A stretch of DNA of 6,158 bases from an uncultured Acidobacteriota bacterium (GTDB taxonomy: Bacteria; Acidobacteriota; JAAYUB01), in NCBI GenBank assembly GCA_937925645.1, contig CALAMB010000325.1, positions 1 to 6,158 of the forward strand, written 5' to 3'. Of the stretch, positions 5,808 through 6,158 are shown piece after piece; position 1 is the first letter of the stretch, and every line of letters begins with the position of its first letter. Position numbers and translations under genes: made by a program. Under the pieces are notes generated by a model. That model saw nothing but the letters and a program-made list of their open reading frames with translations. It ran no database searches and had not been told where the DNA came from.

Positions 5808-5874
5808 TTGCTGCAACATTCCCCCTCGACCGGCGTAGAAAGCTATTCGCATTCCATAAACGGGTTTTTACAAC

Positions 5875-6158
5875 ATGAAACACGCTCTTCGTCACATTTC
5901 GCTTGTCTCTCTGGCCGCCCTGGCCCTGCTCGCCGCAGGGTGCGGCACACCGGCCGCCAACGGCAAGAACGGCCGTCCCAACGGGGCCGGCGGACAGCGG
6001 CCCGGCGGCGCCGGACCCACCGTGTCGGTCAAGGCCCAGATCGCCGACCGCGGCGACGTGGCCACCTTCATCATGGCCTCCACCACGTTGGATGCCGTCC
6101 GGAGCGTCGACGTCTACTCCAAGGCCACCGGCATCGCCGCCAGCGTCAACTTCGAGGA
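5875..6158 (+). CDS. RND efflux periplasmic adaptor (membrane fusion) lipoprotein, N-terminal part
   Basis: The first 94 residues are present and the frame is open at the right edge. Residues 1-23 are a lipoprotein signal peptide (MKHALRH, a Leu/Ala core, lipobox LLAAGC), so Cys23 would be lipidated and anchored in the inner membrane. A Gly/Asn/Pro-rich linker (24-49) follows, then TVSVKAQIADRGDVATFI and VRSVDVYSKATGIAASVNFEE. These match the first strands of MexA/AcrA/MdtA-type adaptors, where 'V.s.vsG.v..v...eG' leads into the lipoyl domain. Such adaptors link an inner-membrane RND pump to an outer-membrane channel; the pump gene would be expected just to the right. ATG 5875 is chosen because it gives the full signal peptide, although no good ribosome site precedes it. 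Substrate cannot be told. Confidence 0.82.
   Translation, partial: MKHALRHISLVSLAALALLAAGCGTPAANGKNGRPNGAGGQRPGGAGPTVSVKAQIADRGDVATFIMASTTLDAVRSVDVYSKATGIAASVNFE

Larger units (their letters stand above)
5562..5874. other. 313-base non-coding leader between porin and RND adaptor
   Basis: No convincing gene is seen. The stretch holds a second copy of the TTGAAACTTRACC-ATTG motif (5595-5612), a small inverted repeat (5615-5632), a further TTAACCATCGG (5690-5700) and an imperfect direct repeat (5722-5739 and 5792-5807). No strong sigma70 promoter with correct spacing was found, nor a hairpin with a T-run that would end the porin transcript. Base composition is lower in GC than the genes around it, as expected of a regulatory region. 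Confidence 0.6.

Noticed and set aside
5590..5895. Minus-strand 101-codon frame in the adaptor leader
   Set aside because: No ribosome site, no recognisable motif, and it overlaps the adaptor signal peptide region on the other strand.

Overview
The window is a high-GC segment with strong GC3 bias, which makes long antisense shadow reading frames. It comes from a Gram-negative (diderm) bacterium, because it encodes an outer-membrane porin with a C-terminal Phe and the start of a lipoprotein periplasmic adaptor of an RND efflux pump. The gene mix (DUF1460-like amidase, Porin_5-like barrel, PutP-like symporter, Cys-rich zinc-ribbon protein) and the short heptamer repeats would fit Acidobacteriota or a related group. 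That placement is a guess; no rRNA or marker gene is present. No mobile element, tRNA, rRNA or CRISPR array was seen.

Layout. (1) 1-1993, minus strand: a two-gene operon. A DUF1460-type NlpC/P60 amidase-like protein comes first, joined by an ATGA overlap to a family 2 glycosyltransferase that runs off the left edge. The glycosyltransferase seems to have a degenerate GT-like half followed by a canonical half. (2) 1994-2165: a divergent promoter region. (3) 2166-2585, plus strand: a 139-residue protein with eight cysteines in zinc-ribbon-like spacing. (4) 2586-2648: a short convergent gap with four degenerate 7-bp repeats. (5) 2649-4076, minus strand: a sodium:solute symporter (SSS family, closest by eye to PutP). 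(6) 4077-4286: a divergent control region with a 10-C run inside a GC-rich inverted repeat. (7) 4287-5561, plus strand: an outer-membrane porin with an N-terminal coiled coil. (8) 5562-5874: a 313-base leader with short repeats. (9) 5875-end, plus strand: the N-terminus of an RND periplasmic adaptor lipoprotein.

How the genes may work together. The amidase and glycosyltransferase are translationally coupled, which suggests a joint role in cell-wall or surface-glycan handling. The divergently transcribed porin and symporter could form an outer-plus-inner membrane uptake route, but that is inferred from position only. The adaptor probably opens a separate efflux operon to the right. Nothing here amounts to a clearly new system. 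The best leads are the two-half glycosyltransferase coupled to an amidase, the eight-cysteine protein, and a short motif repeated on both sides of the porin.
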